DNA of 64,000 bases from Candidatus Bathyarchaeota archaeon (GTDB lineage Archaea; Thermoproteota; Bathyarchaeia; Bathyarchaeales; Bathycorpusculaceae): positions 124,001 through 188,000 of the forward strand of contig JAOZHS010000002.1 in the NCBI GenBank assembly GCA_026014745.1, written 5' to 3'. A program made the translations under genes and the position numbers. The notes below the pieces were generated by a model. It had not been told where the DNA came from. It made no database searches and saw nothing but the letters and a program-made list of their open reading frames with translations. Below, in pieces: positions 44,079-52,962 of the stretch (position 1 is its first letter; each line of letters begins with the position of its first letter).

Positions 44079-46996
44079 CTTGTTCTAACCATCTTTTCTA
44101 ATTTTGTGACGTATTGAATTGACATGATTATTATGGCCCCAATAGTTGAGGCATAGATTAAGGCGGCGTAGGTGCCGATTGTAGCAACTGCATCAGCAGG
44201 GAAGATTAGTCGTTGAGAGACCAATGACATCGTGTACATGGAGTTGTTTGCGATTGCTACTGTGCCATAGACAATGATAACACCTACAACGATACCAAGG
44301 ATAGCTGCAAAGGTGATGATTGACATGCTTTCTGTGATGAACATCCAGATTAGTTGCCGCAACGATAGTCCCCGGACGCTCATGAGAGTGGCTTCTCGGC
44401 TACGTTCTTTTAGGCTAACTATGGCGATCAGGGCTGTTCCAACGGAAGCAGAGATCACAGCGAATATTAGCCCAAAGCTTTGGAAATCAAGTGTTTGTAG
44501 GCTAGTGTATGTCGAGAGGTTATTCATCTCTGTGGAACTCTGCCATTCTTCGTCGAAAGAGACAACAGTGTTTATGTCGAGGTCTAAGTCTCGAATTTGT
44601 TGAGCAACTACAGCTCCATCGACCCCGGGTTTAAGTTTTATGAGGATGTTGGTGGAGAAGCTTTCTATTTGATAGATATCACTGTCTGCACCTGTTACGT
44701 TAAAGAGGTCTCTTGGTGCAAAGCAGTCAGTAGCTAGATCGTAGCTGCCTCCATAGTAGTAAGACGGCACAAATTGTGAACCAATAACGCTTTTCCCGCT
44801 CGCATCCTGGAATATTGTTGTTGTCCCTGACGTCCGGTAGGGTATTACAGTATTGTCTCCTGTGGGTTCAGGTCCAAAGAACCCGACAATCTTTAACATA
44901 CGCGGAACAGACTCGAAATTAATGGTCACTTTGTCGTAGAGTTTCCAATCATACTGCTTGGCAAAAGTGCGGCTTACAACGATGGTGTTGTTGTCAGCTT
45001 TCATCATTTTGAGTATGTCTTGTAGGTTGTTTCCGCTAAACCAGCCGTCCTCATAATAGGCAGATAACGCCCAACTGGTCGGGTCTATGGTTCTTAATCG
45101 TATCGTGGATGAATAATAACCGTTGCTGCCGCCATCGATTGGAGGATTAAGGATGCGTTCTACAGTAGCATTTTGGATGCTTGAAACGTTAGCTAATAAT
45201 TGGTTAAGGACAATTTGACCTTCGGTAGCATTAGCCAAATTAACAAAAATATCAGCGCCAACATCCGCCCGCAAATCTCTCACAATATAATCCTCTTGGC
45301 TTGCTATCTGGCCACTGACTTGAACACCAAGAGCCATAACCAAGGCAACAATGAAGGCTAAAGCCGCCAAACGGGCAGGATTTCTTCGCACGTTCTTAGC
45401 AGCCAAGGCACCCAAATCACCCATAACGGATGCAATTTTGGTTACGGCTGTTTGAAACTTTGTTGAATCACGAATAACCAGTTTAGTGAATCCCCACAAG
45501 AAAAAGAAAATCCCGAAGAACTTCAAGCCGTCGTCAATGATTGAAATGGGGTTGGATAATTCCATGAGGAAAACGTTACCTGACGTGTATAGCCACTGAT
45601 CAAATGCAGTAGGAACGTCGATAGCAAACAGGTATATCACAATCGGATAGCAGCCTATAATTAACGCTATTGCGGGAAATATTTTGCGGGGAGGTTTTTC
45701 GCTCAAAGACATATCGTTTCGTAATGCCTCAACCGCAGGAATTCTTGAAGCTTTGCGAGAAGAAAAGAACACTGAAAGAAGCGACAGAATTACAGCAAAG
45801 ATAATCGTGTATAGGGCAATTTCAGGACTGAATAATTGGCTTGTGAAGAGACTGTTGACATTGACTGAGCCGGCATAGTACTGGTTAAGAAGTAAACCGC
45901 CGACAACCCCGAGTAAGCCGCCGACTAAACCAATCACTATTGCTTCAGAGAGAAACATCCGCTGAATCTGCCCATTAGACAGCCCCTTAGTGGAGAGAAG
46001 ACCAATCTCTCTTCTTCGAATATTATAGGATACATCTGAGACAGTCATGCCCAGATACCATGATAAAAATAAAATAGGGATTGCAACGAAGGCAAAATTC
46101 ATTATGAACCCCGATATGTTGCTCTGATAGCCTGAAAGGGAATTGCCCAATTGGTTGTTTACCCATCCCCAAGCAAGATATTTACCTAAAACCTGGTTTT
46201 GGATTTTATCAGCGATTTGCTGAATTTTAGTTACTGAAGCCTGCACATTCCAGGGGCTAATGAGCCCTTCGCGATCAACATCTATGTAAAATTGGATGTT
46301 AACGGTACTGCTATCAAGAGCCTTCGACCAAAGGGGCACAAGGGTATTATCCCAGTCGACAACCAAAATGTCACTTTTGTAAGAACCGTAATATGAGTCT
46401 TCATAATAGTAGGTGTTACCGGTAAGTAATGAATAGCCTTTATCAGTTAACTCAATGAACCCGGCCACAGTCAAATTCATGTAAAAAGTAGTTTGATTAT
46501 AATATTTGGGGCTATCAAAAGTAACCATTGTTGTGATGATGTCGCCAATCTTGACGTTTTTAGCAAGGTCACTACCAGCCATCACATAGGTGTAATTTGT
46601 TGGCAACGGATCAGATGGTTTGTTGAGCCATTCGCCAAGAATTCGTGAATTATTCGGAAAACTAACCATCTGCGCGTAATAACCCATACGGGAATAGTTA
46701 TCTGAAGGCAACCCAACCGGTGAAAAGACACTCGCTATATAATCAGCGTGTGTGACGCCCTCTACACCTAGAATGTCGCGGTAGGCAAGATTGAGGTTTG
46801 ACAGGTTAAGCTGAACCTGAGAACTCATGTCAACCAGAACGGAACTAATCTGTTTATCTAGGGACTGCTCAGAAGCCACATTTGCTTTCACGCCGATGCC
46901 GGCAAAAAATGTTGCAGCAAGCGCAATTCCAATTAAAAGTGCAGCGAAAAGTTTCCAGTTGCGAAAGACATGTTTTATGGGGTAGAGTAGCGGCAT
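44075..46996 (-). CDS. FtsX/MacB-type ABC permease, double length
   Basis: 973 residues containing two FtsX units. The first has an N-terminal helix (LFAALLIGIALAATFFAG), a large extracellular domain and three helices from ~290 (PILFLSWYLGMTVSDVSYNIRRREIGLLSTKG). The second begins near 530 (ARLAALAFIVALVMALGVQVSGQIASQ) and ends with SLKERSREATLMSVRGLSLRQLIW and terminal helices. The ExGLLxxxG and R-E-A-T-L coupling loops contact the ATPase. Likely an exporter of lipids or peptides, or a mechanotransmission device. A TATA-like box (47031-47038) lies 35 bp upstream. Confidence 0.92.
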   Translation of the reverse strand: MPLLYPIKHVFRNWKLFAALLIGIALAATFFAGIGVKANVASEQSLDKQISSVLVDMSSQVQLNLSNLNLAYRDILGVEGVTHADYIASVFSPVGLPSDNYSRMGYYAQMVSFPNNSRILGEWLNKPSDPLPTNYTYVMAGSDLAKNVKIGDIITTMVTFDSPKYYNQTTFYMNLTVAGFIELTDKGYSLLTGNTYYYEDSYYGSYKSDILVVDWDNTLVPLWSKALDSSTVNIQFYIDVDREGLISPWNVQASVTKIQQIADKIQNQVLGKYLAWGWVNNQLGNSLSGYQSNISGFIMNFAFVAIPILFLSWYLGMTVSDVSYNIRRREIGLLSTKGLSNGQIQRMFLSEAIVIGLVGGLLGVVGGLLLNQYYAGSVNVNSLFTSQLFSPEIALYTIIFAVILSLLSVFFSSRKASRIPAVEALRNDMSLSEKPPRKIFPAIALIIGCYPIVIYLFAIDVPTAFDQWLYTSGNVFLMELSNPISIIDDGLKFFGIFFFLWGFTKLVIRDSTKFQTAVTKIASVMGDLGALAAKNVRRNPARLAALAFIVALVMALGVQVSGQIASQEDYIVRDLRADVGADIFVNLANATEGQIVLNQLLANVSSIQNATVERILNPPIDGGSNGYYSSTIRLRTIDPTSWALSAYYEDGWFSGNNLQDILKMMKADNNTIVVSRTFAKQYDWKLYDKVTINFESVPRMLKIVGFFGPEPTGDNTVIPYRTSGTTTIFQDASGKSVIGSQFVPSYYYGGSYDLATDCFAPRDLFNVTGADSDIYQIESFSTNILIKLKPGVDGAVVAQQIRDLDLDINTVVSFDEEWQSSTEMNNLSTYTSLQTLDFQSFGLIFAVISASVGTALIAIVSLKERSREATLMSVRGLSLRQLIWMFITESMSIITFAAILGIVVGVIIVYGTVAIANNSMYTMSLVSQRLIFPADAVATIGTYAALIYASTIGAIIIMSIQYVTKLEKMVRTR

Positions 46997-47030
46997 TAGT
47001 ATTCACTCGCTTCCTTTTGGAGTAAAATGC

Positions 47031-47038
47031 ATTTAAAT
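47031..47038 (-). promoter_or_regulatory. TATA-like box of the ABC exporter operon
   Basis: ATTTAAAT, centred ~38 bp upstream of the permease ATG at 46996, gives a predicted start of transcription about ten bases before the ATG. Assigned by position only. Confidence 0.4.
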
Positions 47039-47222
47039 CTACGTATTAGAACAACCAAACAAGCGCCTTTTGAAGCTAAACGGCAACAAGAAAACAATCC
47101 ATTACGGACTGGAAGGGCGGTTGACGCACAGATTAGGGGACAAAGGAGGCAACTTGGAAGTCGCGAAACCGTAGAGACGCACATAGCCGCCGTTTTGTTT
47201 CGTTTTAGTTAAAAGCGTTTCC

Positions 47223-47238
47223 GTCAAGATTTCTTGAC
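47223..47238. promoter_or_regulatory. Palindrome GTCAAG-N4-CTTGAC, second site
   Basis: The site reads GTCAAGATTTCTTGAC. It lies 12 bp past the stop of the secreted-protein gene (47251-47865) and ~190 bp upstream of the ABC exporter promoter, on which it could act at a distance. A looser relative, with TCAAA/TTTGA half-sites, overlaps the adjacent gene end at 47251-47266. Confidence 0.5.
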
Positions 47239-47250
47239 TAATGAACGCGA

Positions 47251-47865
47251 TCAAACTTTCTTTTGACTAGGAGGCAGGGCACTGCATTTTTTTAGGGGAA
47301 AAAAACCAAACACCGTCAAGCACACCACAAGTGTCCCAATCGCGGCAATACAGATTACTAGTAGGAAGTTTGATGAAGACGAGGTTAAAGGGGAAGGCGT
47401 TGGCTCCGCAGTTGGCGTTTCTAGTGTGAAGAACATTTTGCCAGAACAGCCATCTTTATAACAATCGCGGAGCTCCGGAGTAGGAAAAGCGAGAAGATAA
47501 TGAATTGTCACATTAACTTCTGTGTAATGTAAGCCTTCACGTAAATCAGTTATTTTAAATTGGTAGGAATAATTTTCAGCTTCAGAGTTTTTGAGGTTCC
47601 TTGTGTCCTTCTTTAAACCATCTACATAGCAGTCAAGCGTCACCGACTTCACCTCTAACTCTAAAACGACTCTTACAGAAAAGTTGAATTTGACCTGTGT
47701 TGAGCTGTGCAAAACTTCAATTCTTGAATCATTAGCAAAATTAGCAGTGACATAAACTTCAGGTCCTCTAAAACAAAAATTTGCCTTAGCTAAATTCCCC
47801 CTTGGAACTACCAATAGCATAAGCAAAAGAAGAAGGAAAAGTACAACGGCTAACCTTTTGACCAT
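47251..47865 (-). CDS. Secreted protein with C-terminal membrane anchor
   Basis: 204 residues from ATG 47865, chosen because AAGGA precedes it by five bases; the frame is open 21 codons further. Signal helix RLAVVLFLLLLLMLLVVPRGNLAKA; a beta-rich ectodomain with four to six Cys (NFCFRGPEVYVTANF...TLDCYVDG...RDCYKDGCSG); a Pro/Thr/Ser linker; a C-terminal helix (FLLVICIAAIGTLVVCLTVFGFF) and basic end. Function unknown. It is divergent from pncB across a gap holding two GTCAAG palindromes. Confidence 0.7.
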   Translation of the reverse strand: MVKRLAVVLFLLLLLMLLVVPRGNLAKANFCFRGPEVYVTANFANDSRIEVLHSSTQVKFNFSVRVVLELEVKSVTLDCYVDGLKKDTRNLKNSEAENYSYQFKITDLREGLHYTEVNVTIHYLLAFPTPELRDCYKDGCSGKMFFTLETPTAEPTPSPLTSSSSNFLLVICIAAIGTLVVCLTVFGFFPLKKCSALPPSQKKV

Positions 47866-47902
47866 AGTAATCCTTTTTGAGCATATGCTTAAGATTTTTT
47901 TC

Positions 47903-47953
47903 GTCAAGGTTTCTTGACTACCAGCCAAATAGGCTCAGTCAAACTTTCTTGAC
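47903..47953. promoter_or_regulatory. Two GTCAAG-N4-CTTGAC palindromes in the divergent pncB promoter
   Basis: GTCAAGGTTTCTTGAC at 47903-47918 and GTCAAACTTTCTTGAC at 47938-47953 (one mismatch) are 35 bp apart centre to centre. The second ends 14 bp upstream of the pncB TATA box (47968-47974). The first lies 38 bp upstream of the divergent gene's ATG (47865), where it could block its promoter. Confidence 0.6.
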
Positions 47954-47967
47954 CCACGTCTGGAAAG

Positions 47968-47974
47968 CTTAAAT
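47968..47974 (+). promoter_or_regulatory. TATA-like box of pncB
   Basis: CTTAAAT centred 28 bp upstream of the pncB ATG, with the purine-rich TGGAAAG before it as a possible BRE. This spacing predicts a leaderless transcript, and no ribosome binding site is present in front of the ATG. Confidence 0.5.
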
Positions 47975-47998
47975 CTGCAAATCGCCCCCTACGTAGTC

Positions 47999-49402
47999 AT
48001 GAAAGATTTCTTAGGCTTCCTAAAAACCCAAAACATGAGCCTCTTCACCGACTACTACGAACTCACTATGTGCGCCGCCTACTTCGACAACCAAAACTTC
48101 GAACCCGCAACCTTTGACCTCTTCATCCGCCGCCTCCCCGAAAACCGCAGCTACTTCCTATTCGCCGGACTAGAAGAAGCCTTAGAGTATCTGCAAACCC
48201 TAAAATTCACCGAGGAACAACTGGGCTACCTCACAAAACAGGGCTTCCGACCCGACTTCCTCGATTATCTTCGAGACTTCAAGTTTACGGGGGAAGTGTG
48301 GGCAATGCCCGAAGGAACCATAGCCTTCCCCAACGAGCCCCTCCTCCGCGTTACTGCCCCAATCATCGAAGCACAACTCGCCGAAACCTTTCTCCTCAAC
48401 TCCATAAACCTCCAAACCATGATAGCCACCAAAGCCTCACGTGTAGTACAGGCAGCAAAAGGCAAAACAGTCATAGAGTTTGGGCTACGCCGCGAACCCG
48501 GAATCGACGCAGGCATGAAGGTCGCGCGGTCCAGCTACATCGCTGGCTGCCAAGGAACAAGCAACGTCTTAGCAGGTATGGCTTATGGCATCCCTGTCTT
48601 TGGAACCATGGCGCACAGCTTCATCATGTCCTACCCAAAAGAAATCGACGCCTTCCGCGCATTCTCCAAAACCTTCCCCAACAAAACCACACTACTCATC
48701 GACACCTACGACGATATAGTAGGAGCCGAAAAAGCCGCAACCGTAGCCAAAGAACTCGAAGCCAAAGGCCACCGACTGGGCGGGGTGCGATTGGACAGCG
48801 GCGACTTAGCCGAAGTCAGCCGAAAAGTCCGCAAACTCCTCGACGCCAAAGGCTTAAACTATGTGAACATTTTTGCCAGCGGCGACTTAGAAGAATTCAA
48901 AATCGCTCAGCTACTCGAAGACGGCGCACCCATCGACGCGTTTGGCGTAGGAACAAAGATGGGTACCTCTGCCGACCGACCCTACCTTGACGGCATCTAT
49001 AAACTCTGCGAAACCCAAAACGGCGACGGCAGCTTCAACCCAATAATGAAGCTAAGCAAAGACAAAATCACCCACCCCGGACGCAAACAGGTATATCGAT
49101 TCTTCTCAAATGATGGAAATTTCCGCAAAGACCACATCGCATTAACCGAAGAGACTGTTGAAGCCAAACCTTTACTGGAGAAAGTTATGGAAAACGGAAA
49201 ACAAATTAAGGCGACGCCGACCCTGCAAGAAATCCGCGAAACAGCAAAAGCGAACCTTGCCAAGTTGCCAGCCCAATACAAAGTATTAACTAATGCCCCA
49301 GCATACCCCGTGGAGCTCAGCATAAAGCTCCAGAAGTTAATAGATAAGGTAAGACGACAAATTACTGAAAACGAAATTAACCACGCAAACGGAAAACAGT
49401 AG
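47999..49402 (+). CDS. pncB: Nicotinate phosphoribosyltransferase
   Basis: 467 residues. SLFTDYYELTMCAAYF at the N-terminus, VIEFGLRREPGIDAGMKVARSSYIAGCQGTSN (~160-190), GTMAHSFIMSY with the catalytic His, LLIDTYDD, and GVRLDSGDL for phosphoribosyl binding. It converts nicotinate and PRPP (with ATP) to nicotinate mononucleotide, the NAD salvage route. Predicted leaderless from a TATA box, with palindromic operator sites just upstream that could be the NAD-salvage control element. Codon choice is C-rich at third positions, unlike neighbouring genes. Confidence 0.93.
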   Translation: MKDFLGFLKTQNMSLFTDYYELTMCAAYFDNQNFEPATFDLFIRRLPENRSYFLFAGLEEALEYLQTLKFTEEQLGYLTKQGFRPDFLDYLRDFKFTGEVWAMPEGTIAFPNEPLLRVTAPIIEAQLAETFLLNSINLQTMIATKASRVVQAAKGKTVIEFGLRREPGIDAGMKVARSSYIAGCQGTSNVLAGMAYGIPVFGTMAHSFIMSYPKEIDAFRAFSKTFPNKTTLLIDTYDDIVGAEKAATVAKELEAKGHRLGGVRLDSGDLAEVSRKVRKLLDAKGLNYVNIFASGDLEEFKIAQLLEDGAPIDAFGVGTKMGTSADRPYLDGIYKLCETQNGDGSFNPIMKLSKDKITHPGRKQVYRFFSNDGNFRKDHIALTEETVEAKPLLEKVMENGKQIKATPTLQEIRETAKANLAKLPAQYKVLTNAPAYPVELSIKLQKLIDKVRRQITENEINHANGKQ

Positions 49403-49404
49403 CG

Positions 49405-49548
49405 CTATTTTTGTTTAAGGCGTCTTTTGTATTCGCCGCAGTAGCTGTTTCCGCCACAGGTGCATTGAGGCGTGACTTTGTCGCATTCCTTGAGGTATTC
49501 GCATTTATAGAAAAACGCGTCAAAACGCTCTTTTAGACCAGTAAACAT
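49405..49548 (-). CDS. Very small Cys-rich protein
   Basis: 47 residues, ATG 49548 after GGGGGA. FTGLKERFDAFFYKCEYLKECDKVTPQCTCGGNSYCGEYKRRLKQK has six Cys (CxxxxxC, CxC, C) arranged to bind a metal or form disulphides. Convergent with pncB, two bases from its stop. Together with 54609-54734 it represents a class of 40-50 residue Cys-rich proteins in this window. Confidence 0.6.
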   Translation of the reverse strand: MFTGLKERFDAFFYKCEYLKECDKVTPQCTCGGNSYCGEYKRRLKQK

Positions 49549-49579
49549 TAAGGGTCCCCCTTCTCTCTACATAGATATC

Positions 49580-49618
49580 GGACCACTGAAATATATTAGG
49601 TCATCGCTAAAGTGGTCC
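49580..49618. promoter_or_regulatory. Inverted repeat upstream of the thiolase/HMG-CoA synthase operon
   Basis: GGACCACT (49580-49587) and AGTGGTCC (49611-49618) are perfect 8-bp inverted arms around 23 bp. They lie ~27 bp upstream of a TATA-like TTTTTTAAAAC (49645-49655) in front of the gene at 49683. Candidate operator. Confidence 0.4.
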
Positions 49619-49682
49619 AGAATTAGCAAACACTTAATAGTCGTTTTTTAAAACCTTTAAGTCTAAAAAAGGGAGCAACATT

Positions 49683-50888
49683 ATGCAAAGTTGTCCAGCC
49701 ATAGTTGCTGTTGGCCGTACAAAATTTGGAGAACATTACGGCAAAGAACCCGAAAAACTCATCGAGGAAGCGTGGCTTGCCGCATCCAACGAATGCAGCA
49801 TCGAACGCAAAAACCTCGAAGCCTGCTACATGTCCGACTGTTTCTTACCCATAACCAACAAACTCGGACTAGAAGAGGGCTTCCTCTCGGAACTCACTGA
49901 ACTCCACGTACCCATGGAAGTCACCCGCAGCTTCAGCGCCGCCCTACAAACCGCCTGCCACGCCATACAAGCAGGAGTCTACAACACAGTACTCGTTGGC
50001 GGAATAGAGAAGATGACGGACAGATGGGACAAAATCCGCGACGACCTCATGCTGTTAGATGACCCCTGGTGCTACTATGCAGGCGGAACCCCCGAATCCA
50101 ATCATGAACTCATGCTCCGCGCCTACATCAAAAAACACGGACTAAACCCCAAAGACCAAGAAACCCTCAACATCGCGTTAGCCGAAGTTGCCGTCAAAAA
50201 CCATGCAAACGCAACCAAAAACAAATACGCGCAATTCCAAAGAAAAATCACCGTTGACCAAGTCATCAGCGCACGCAAAGCCGCCCAAAAACCCCTTGGA
50301 CTCTATGACTTCGCGCCCATATCGGATGGCGCAACCGCGTTAATTCTGACCAGCGAAAAAACCGCCCAAACCTACACCGCCAAACCGGTCTATGTGCTGG
50401 GTTGCGGTTTAGCTACCGATTACCTCAATTACCCCGCTCGCGAAGACCTCTCACATTTCATAGCGGCTGAGCTTGCAATGGGTAAAGCCTCTGAAATGTC
50501 CAAGCTTAGGCCCGAGGATTTGCAGCTTTTAGAACTCTATGACCAATCCACTATGATGGAGATGGTTTCGCTCGAAGACCTTGGCTTTTGTCAGCCCGGA
50601 ACCGCGTGGAAAGGAATACATGAAGGCTGCAGCACAGGCCAAAACTGCTACGAATTCAACGACAAACCCTACTTTGTTAATACTAATGGCGGATTAAAAG
50701 CAGATGGCAACCCGCTGGGTGCAACGGGGGGCGCTCAAGTCTTTGAGGTTTTCCGTCAACTCCGCGGCGAATCAGCTGAACGCCAAGTCCGACTTGAAGA
50801 GGGCTTACCTAAAAACGGTTGCGTTGTTGAATTTGAGGGCTTTGGCACAAAAGCCTACGTCAACATTTTAGGAGAGAAAAAACCATGA
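49683..50888 (+). CDS. Thiolase-fold protein lacking catalytic residues
   Basis: 401 residues, ATG after GGGAG. It follows the archaeal acetoacetyl-CoA thiolase over its whole length (VAVGRTKFGEHY; LVGGIEKMTD; AVKNHANATKNKYAQFQ; NTNGGLKADGNPLGATG; RQLRGE). Aligned to typical archaeal thiolases, the nucleophile in ACASG is Thr (TRSFS), the catalytic His of GHPxGATG is Asn (GNPLGATG), the HDCFT box reads YDQST, and the C-terminal GGxG region is altered (EGFGTK). Condensation by the normal mechanism is therefore unlikely. It overlaps the HMG-CoA synthase fusion gene by four bases, so it may serve as a scaffold or CoA-ester binding partner. Confidence 0.85.
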   Translation: MQSCPAIVAVGRTKFGEHYGKEPEKLIEEAWLAASNECSIERKNLEACYMSDCFLPITNKLGLEEGFLSELTELHVPMEVTRSFSAALQTACHAIQAGVYNTVLVGGIEKMTDRWDKIRDDLMLLDDPWCYYAGGTPESNHELMLRAYIKKHGLNPKDQETLNIALAEVAVKNHANATKNKYAQFQRKITVDQVISARKAAQKPLGLYDFAPISDGATALILTSEKTAQTYTAKPVYVLGCGLATDYLNYPAREDLSHFIAAELAMGKASEMSKLRPEDLQLLELYDQSTMMEMVSLEDLGFCQPGTAWKGIHEGCSTGQNCYEFNDKPYFVNTNGGLKADGNPLGATGGAQVFEVFRQLRGESAERQVRLEEGLPKNGCVVEFEGFGTKAYVNILGEKKP

Positions 50889-52393
50889 GCAGTGAACCTA
50901 TAGAACGCCGCGTATCATACCTTGGTGACCGCCTAAAGGGAAGCAGGTGCCAGATTTGCGGCAAGGAATACTTTGAAGTCCGTGACTACTGCAGTAACTG
51001 TGGCAGAAAAAGCTACGGGAAAATGGAAAGCAACGACCTCTTCTTCGAGAAAGGCACCCTTGAACTCGCCACGTTTATCAACGAACCCACCAACAAATTC
51101 ATGAAGCTCTCGAACTTTGTCTACGGCATCGTTTCCTTTCATGATGGCAAAATCCGTGTTCCCGCACGCCTTACTGATCAACTTGCTTGCAGCGGGAAAG
51201 ACATTGATTTAGCCAGTCTTGAAGGTCGAGAAGTTATCCCCCGCTTCCGCAGACGCTACTCCGTGGGCAAAAGTGATCTTGTGCCCACGATATCGTTAGC
51301 CTTTACCTTGGCTGATGAGTATTATCCGCATCAGGAATACAAGGTTGTGCAGCCCACTAAAAACTACGAGTTACCCGGCATCGTCGGTTACGGCGCTTAT
51401 TCGTCGCGTTTCCGCATAAAAGACGGCGGCATAGAACGTGCGGTGCCCTTTATTGATGAGGACTCTGTGACTGCCGCTGTTGAAGCAGGCAAATTGGCTC
51501 TGATTAACTCAGGGTTGGATAGCGCGTGGATAGGCAAAGTCTACGCAGGTTCCGAATCAAACCCATACGCAGTTAAACCCATAGCCGCCAAGGTTGCGCA
51601 AGTCCTCAAACTCGGAGAGGAAGATGGCGATGTACAGGGTGTTGATGCAGTGGACACTGAATTCGCGTGCAAAGCGGCTTCGAGCATGTTCAAAGACGCT
51701 TGCGCATTGGTAAGTTATCCCAAGTCAGGCATTAATTACGCGATGGTTATTGGCGCCGACAACTCTCAGGCGGCTCCTCGTGGTTGCCCTGGAGGCGAAT
51801 TGGACGCTTTTGTGGGATACGGCGGGGCAGCGTACATCTTTGGCAAACGCGATGTAATCGCGGAAGTTGAGGCATGGTATAGCTGTACCTCCGACACCCC
51901 AGACTTTTGGCGTCGTGACGGCGAACCCCATCCAAGCCACGGAGGCCGATTCACCGGCGACCCCGCCTATCATAAGCATGTTCGTAAAGCTGCGACCAAG
52001 CTTATGGAGAGCAACAACCTCAAAGCCAGCGACCTCAACTACTTCGTGCCGCACCAGCCGAACCCTGCGTTCCCGATGCGAATCGCCAAGGAACTCGGGT
52101 TTAAAGATGAGCAGTTTATGCCTGCGATTCAAATGACAAAATTCGGCAACACCTACAGCGGCGCATCCCTGATTGGGTTAGCCGCGGTTCTCGACATCGC
52201 AAAACCCGATGAGCGTATCTTGGTGACGAGTTATGGTTCAGGCGCAGGCAGCGACGCATATCTGCTTCGTACGACGAGTCAGTTGCTTGATAAACGCAGC
52301 CGCCAACGCATCACAGTCAAGTTCCAAGCCGACAACCCATTCATCGAATACATCGACTACACCACCTATCGACGACTAAAACAGGGCATGTAA
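50885..52393 (+). CDS. DUF35 (OB/zinc) domain fused to HMG-CoA synthase
   Basis: 502 residues. Residues ~18-145 are a DUF35 domain: rubredoxin-like zinc ribbon CQICGKEYFEVRDYCSNCG and an OB fold. From ~160 there is an archaeal HMG-CoA synthase (GIVGYGAYSSRFRI), with catalytic Glu in AGSESNPYAVKP, Cys in EFACKAASS, His in VPHQPN, and the family block FWRRDGEPHPSHGGRFTG. In other archaea, HMG-CoA synthase, thiolase and DUF35 are three separate chains of one complex that channels acetoacetyl-CoA. Here two of them are fused, and the third is the adjacent degenerate thiolase. Mevalonate pathway or a related ketoacyl synthesis. Confidence 0.9.
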   Translation: MSSEPIERRVSYLGDRLKGSRCQICGKEYFEVRDYCSNCGRKSYGKMESNDLFFEKGTLELATFINEPTNKFMKLSNFVYGIVSFHDGKIRVPARLTDQLACSGKDIDLASLEGREVIPRFRRRYSVGKSDLVPTISLAFTLADEYYPHQEYKVVQPTKNYELPGIVGYGAYSSRFRIKDGGIERAVPFIDEDSVTAAVEAGKLALINSGLDSAWIGKVYAGSESNPYAVKPIAAKVAQVLKLGEEDGDVQGVDAVDTEFACKAASSMFKDACALVSYPKSGINYAMVIGADNSQAAPRGCPGGELDAFVGYGGAAYIFGKRDVIAEVEAWYSCTSDTPDFWRRDGEPHPSHGGRFTGDPAYHKHVRKAATKLMESNNLKASDLNYFVPHQPNPAFPMRIAKELGFKDEQFMPAIQMTKFGNTYSGASLIGLAAVLDIAKPDERILVTSYGSGAGSDAYLLRTTSQLLDKRSRQRITVKFQADNPFIEYIDYTTYRRLKQGM

Positions 52394-52431
52394 GGGCGTT
52401 TTTGCCCAAAAATTTTTCTTTCTTTGTTTTT

Positions 52432-52962
52432 TTAGGTTCCTTCGTCTATGCTTTTCTTATAGAGGGCTTTGTCGATGGTACGTGTGGCGAGGTTGTGTTT
52501 GTTGGCGGTTTTGCGTAGGGCAGCGAGGAGTTTTAGGTAATTGGGGGTTTGGTAGAGGTTTGCGGTGGGGTTTCCAAGGATTGGTTTCCAGATACGGGTG
52601 TCAAAGACGCCGTAGTCCGCGGGGTCAAAGAAGGCTAAGATGATGCTGGCAAGCACGGGGTTGACGCCTTCAAGCATTGTTAGCGAGTTTAGGCGGTAGG
52701 CGTCGTCACAGTTGGGGAGGCTGAGCACTTGGCTTGTGATGCGACTGACTTTTTCGGGGTCGTTGCGAGCGACAAGTTCTTGGAGACGCTCTTTTTTATC
52801 GGGTTCATCGCGGTAGCGCCACTCCACCACAGCGGCTAAATCCGCAGGGGTGAGCTGCTTATTTTTGCGGAATTTTGCGCCTAATTCCCGTTCACGCTGC
52901 GCCAGCCAACCGTTGGCTTTGTCGTATTTGCGGCTCCAAAGTAAGAAATCAGCTTTATCCAA
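52432..52962 (-). CDS. HhH-GPD-like (DNA glycosylase-fold) protein
   Basis: 176 residues. The segment LNSLTMLEGVNPVLASIILAFFDPADYGVFDTRIWKPI (~92-130) looks like the helix-hairpin-helix plus Gly/Pro-Asp region of base-excision glycosylases: L-x-G-V hairpin, then Asp in FDTR. The iron-sulfur Cys cluster and catalytic Lys of EndoIII are absent. Related stand-alone proteins of this type are found as uncharacterised proteins. Convergent with the HMG-CoA synthase gene. Confidence 0.6.
   Translation of the reverse strand: MDKADFLLWSRKYDKANGWLAQRERELGAKFRKNKQLTPADLAAVVEWRYRDEPDKKERLQELVARNDPEKVSRITSQVLSLPNCDDAYRLNSLTMLEGVNPVLASIILAFFDPADYGVFDTRIWKPILGNPTANLYQTPNYLKLLAALRKTANKHNLATRTIDKALYKKSIDEGT

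Noticed and set aside
47027-47212. 61-codon plus-strand frame upstream of the ABC exporter
   Set aside because: Begins in the exporter's promoter region, basic and low-information; no ribosome binding site.
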